This document shows, piece after piece, positions 4,734 through 6,104 of a DNA stretch of 6,104 nucleotides (its first letter is position 1; each line of letters begins with the position of its first letter). The notes below the pieces were generated by a model, which did no database searches, was not told where the DNA came from, and was given only the letters and a program-made list of their open reading frames with translations. The position numbers and the translations under genes were made by a program. This DNA comes from Desulfobacteraceae bacterium (lineage in GTDB: Bacteria; Desulfobacterota; Desulfobacteria; Desulfobacterales; Desulfosarcinaceae), in contig JALVQM010000136.1 of NCBI GenBank assembly GCA_027025615.1, positions 1-6,104 on the forward strand, read 5' to 3'.

Positions 4734-6104
4734 TCATGCATGCAGAATTGAAGCTAAAAAGCGTCCTGTGTGGGATTCCGGCACTAGAGCCACTTCTTCA
4801 GGCGTGCCGCAGGCTACAAGCCGACCACCATCATCTCCGCCCTCAGGCCCCAAATCTATCAGGTAGTCTGCGGTCTTGATGACATCAAGATTGTGTTCGA
4901 TTATAACAACCGTATTTCCGGCATCTACCAGTCGGTTCAATACAAAGAGCAGTTGCTTGATATCTTCCATGTGCAGGCCTGTGGTGGGTTCGTCAAGCAG
5001 GTAGATTGTACGGCCGGTACTTTGTTTGCTTAGTTCCCGGGCCAGTTTTACCCGCTGGGCTTCACCACCGGAAAGGGTATTGGCCGGTTGCCCAAGCCTG
5101 ATATAGCCCAGGCCCACCATTATCAGTGTTTCCAGCTTTTGCCGGATCACCTTGATTGGTGAGAAAAAATCCATAGCCTGGTTAACGGTCATATCCAACA
5201 CTTCGGCGATATTCCTGCCTTTGTAACGCACTTCGAGGGTTTCCCGGTTATAGCGTAAGCCTTTGCAGACATCGCAGGTAATGTAAATGTCCGGCAAAAA
5301 GTGCATTTCGATTTTGATTATTCCGTCGCCTTTGCATGCTTCGCAACGTCCGCCTTTTACATTGAAGCTGAATCGTCCCGGACGGTAGCCACGGGCACGG
5401 GCCTCCTGTGTTTTAGAAAAAAGTTCCCTGATGAAATTGAAAACACCAGTATAGGTGCCCGGGTTTGAACGCGGTGTTTTCCCAATGGGTGACTGATCGA
5501 TATTGATCGCCTTGTCTAAGTGTTTCAGACCGTAAATCCGCTTGTAGGGACCAGCCCTGCGTACGGAACGGTTGAGGTGCTGAAGAAGGGCGGGGTAAAG
5601 GGTCTCCAGTACGAGTGAAGATTTGCCTGACCCTGACACGCCGGTTACACAAACCAGGCACCCGAGAGGGATGCGGACCTCCGGGGTTTTGAGGTTGTTC
5701 AACGAGGCACCCTGAATGCCGAGCCATTGCCTCGGGCTGCGGCGGTGGGCCGGGATTTCAATTTTTTGCCTGCCGGCCAGGTATTGGCCTGTAAGGGATT
5801 GCTCGCAGTCCGGTATTTCATCTGGCGGACCGGCAAAAACTACTTGGCCCCCCTTGGCTCCGGCCCCCGGTCCCATGTCGATAACGTAATCAGATGCCTC
5901 GATAGTTTCGCGGTCATGTTCAACCACCAGGACAGTGTTGCCCATGTCTCTCATCCTTGTCAGAGTCGACAAAAGGCGGCGGGTGTCACGGGGGTGCAGA
6001 CCTATACTGGGTTCGTCCAGGACGTAAAGCACGCCGGTGAGTTTTGAGCCAATCTGGGTAGCCAGGCGGATACGCTGACTTTCGCCGCCAGACAGGGTGT
6101 GGGC
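4734..6104 (-). CDS. uvrA: Excinuclease ABC subunit A, C-terminal half (partial)
   Basis: The reading frame stays open to the window edge at 6104, so the first half of the gene (UvrA is about 940 residues) lies outside; 456 codons are visible. In order they show: the first ABC signature LSGGESQR (4-11 of the visible part), Walker B VLYVLDEPSIGLHPRD (25-40) and the EHD switch histidine (about 63). The second-domain Walker A GVSGSGKSS follows (about 155-163), then the zinc finger C-x2-C-x19-C-x2-C (254, 257, 277, 280). The second signature LSGGEAQR (about 344), Walker B YLLDEPTTGLH and EHN complete it. UvrA is the cytoplasmic damage-recognition ATPase of nucleotide excision repair, loading UvrB. 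All catalytic motifs seen are intact. The stop is at 4734-4736. A GTG at 6032 is internal, not the start. Confidence 0.98.
   Translation of the reverse strand, partial: AHTLSGGESQRIRLATQIGSKLTGVLYVLDEPSIGLHPRDTRRLLSTLTRMRDMGNTVLVVEHDRETIEASDYVIDMGPGAGAKGGQVVFAGPPDEIPDCEQSLTGQYLAGRQKIEIPAHRRSPRQWLGIQGASLNNLKTPEVRIPLGCLVCVTGVSGSGKSSLVLETLYPALLQHLNRSVRRAGPYKRIYGLKHLDKAINIDQSPIGKTPRSNPGTYTGVFNFIRELFSKTQEARARGYRPGRFSFNVKGGRCEACKGDGIIKIEMHFLPDIYITCDVCKGLRYNRETLEVRYKGRNIAEVLDMTVNQAMDFFSPIKVIRQKLETLIMVGLGYIRLGQPANTLSGGEAQRVKLARELSKQSTGRTIYLLDEPTTGLHMEDIKQLLFVLNRLVDAGNTVVIIEHNLDVIKTADYLIDLGPEGGDDGGRLVACGTPEEVALVPESHTGRFLASILHA

Noticed and set aside
5727..6047. Open frame on the + strand opposite uvrA
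   Set aside because: It lies antisense to intact UvrA motifs, has no recognisable domain and looks like a shadow of uvrA codon use.

Overview
The window looks like an ordinary chromosomal housekeeping stretch from a Gram-negative bacterium, most likely a member of the Desulfobacterota (former Deltaproteobacteria, perhaps a sulfate reducer near Desulfovibrionales). This guess rests on three things: icd followed directly by a ComF-family gene, a small atpZ-atpI-atpB-atpE unit with no F1 genes attached, and the style of the proteins. It comes from memory of such neighbourhoods and was not searched. I see no mobile element, CRISPR array, tRNA, rRNA or phage gene.

Left part (1-2627, + strand): the last 30 codons of NADP-dependent isocitrate dehydrogenase (icd) run into a comF-family phosphoribosyltransferase gene through an ATGA stop/start overlap. 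A 108-base spacer with three inverted repeats follows. Next come pgeF (YfiH/laccase-domain peptidoglycan editing factor) and, 22 bases later, pyrK (electron-transfer subunit of dihydroorotate dehydrogenase). No pyrD follows pyrK here.

Middle (2628-4668, + strand): a 209-base spacer carries repeated TTGCAAT boxes, a 12-base palindrome beside a perfect TATAAT, a second possible promoter and two overlapping inverted repeats. It leads into atpZ, atpI, atpB (subunit a) and atpE (subunit c), the membrane rotor/stator channel of an F-type ATP synthase plus its two assembly helpers. atpE is set apart by a 138-base intercistronic region and a near-ideal Shine-Dalgarno, which suits the many c subunits needed per ring. 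A strong intrinsic terminator ends the unit, so subunits b, delta, alpha, gamma, beta and epsilon must be encoded elsewhere.

Right part (4734-6104, - strand): the C-terminal 456 codons of uvrA, convergent with atpE and cut by the window edge.

How the genes relate: icd (TCA cycle), pyrK (redox branch of pyrimidine synthesis) and the ATP synthase are all central metabolism. comF, pgeF and uvrA are DNA- or envelope-maintenance genes. I do not see an undescribed multi-gene system. The most useful leads are regulatory sites in the three spacers, the ion-specificity residues of subunit c, the split ATP synthase layout and the pyrK without pyrD.
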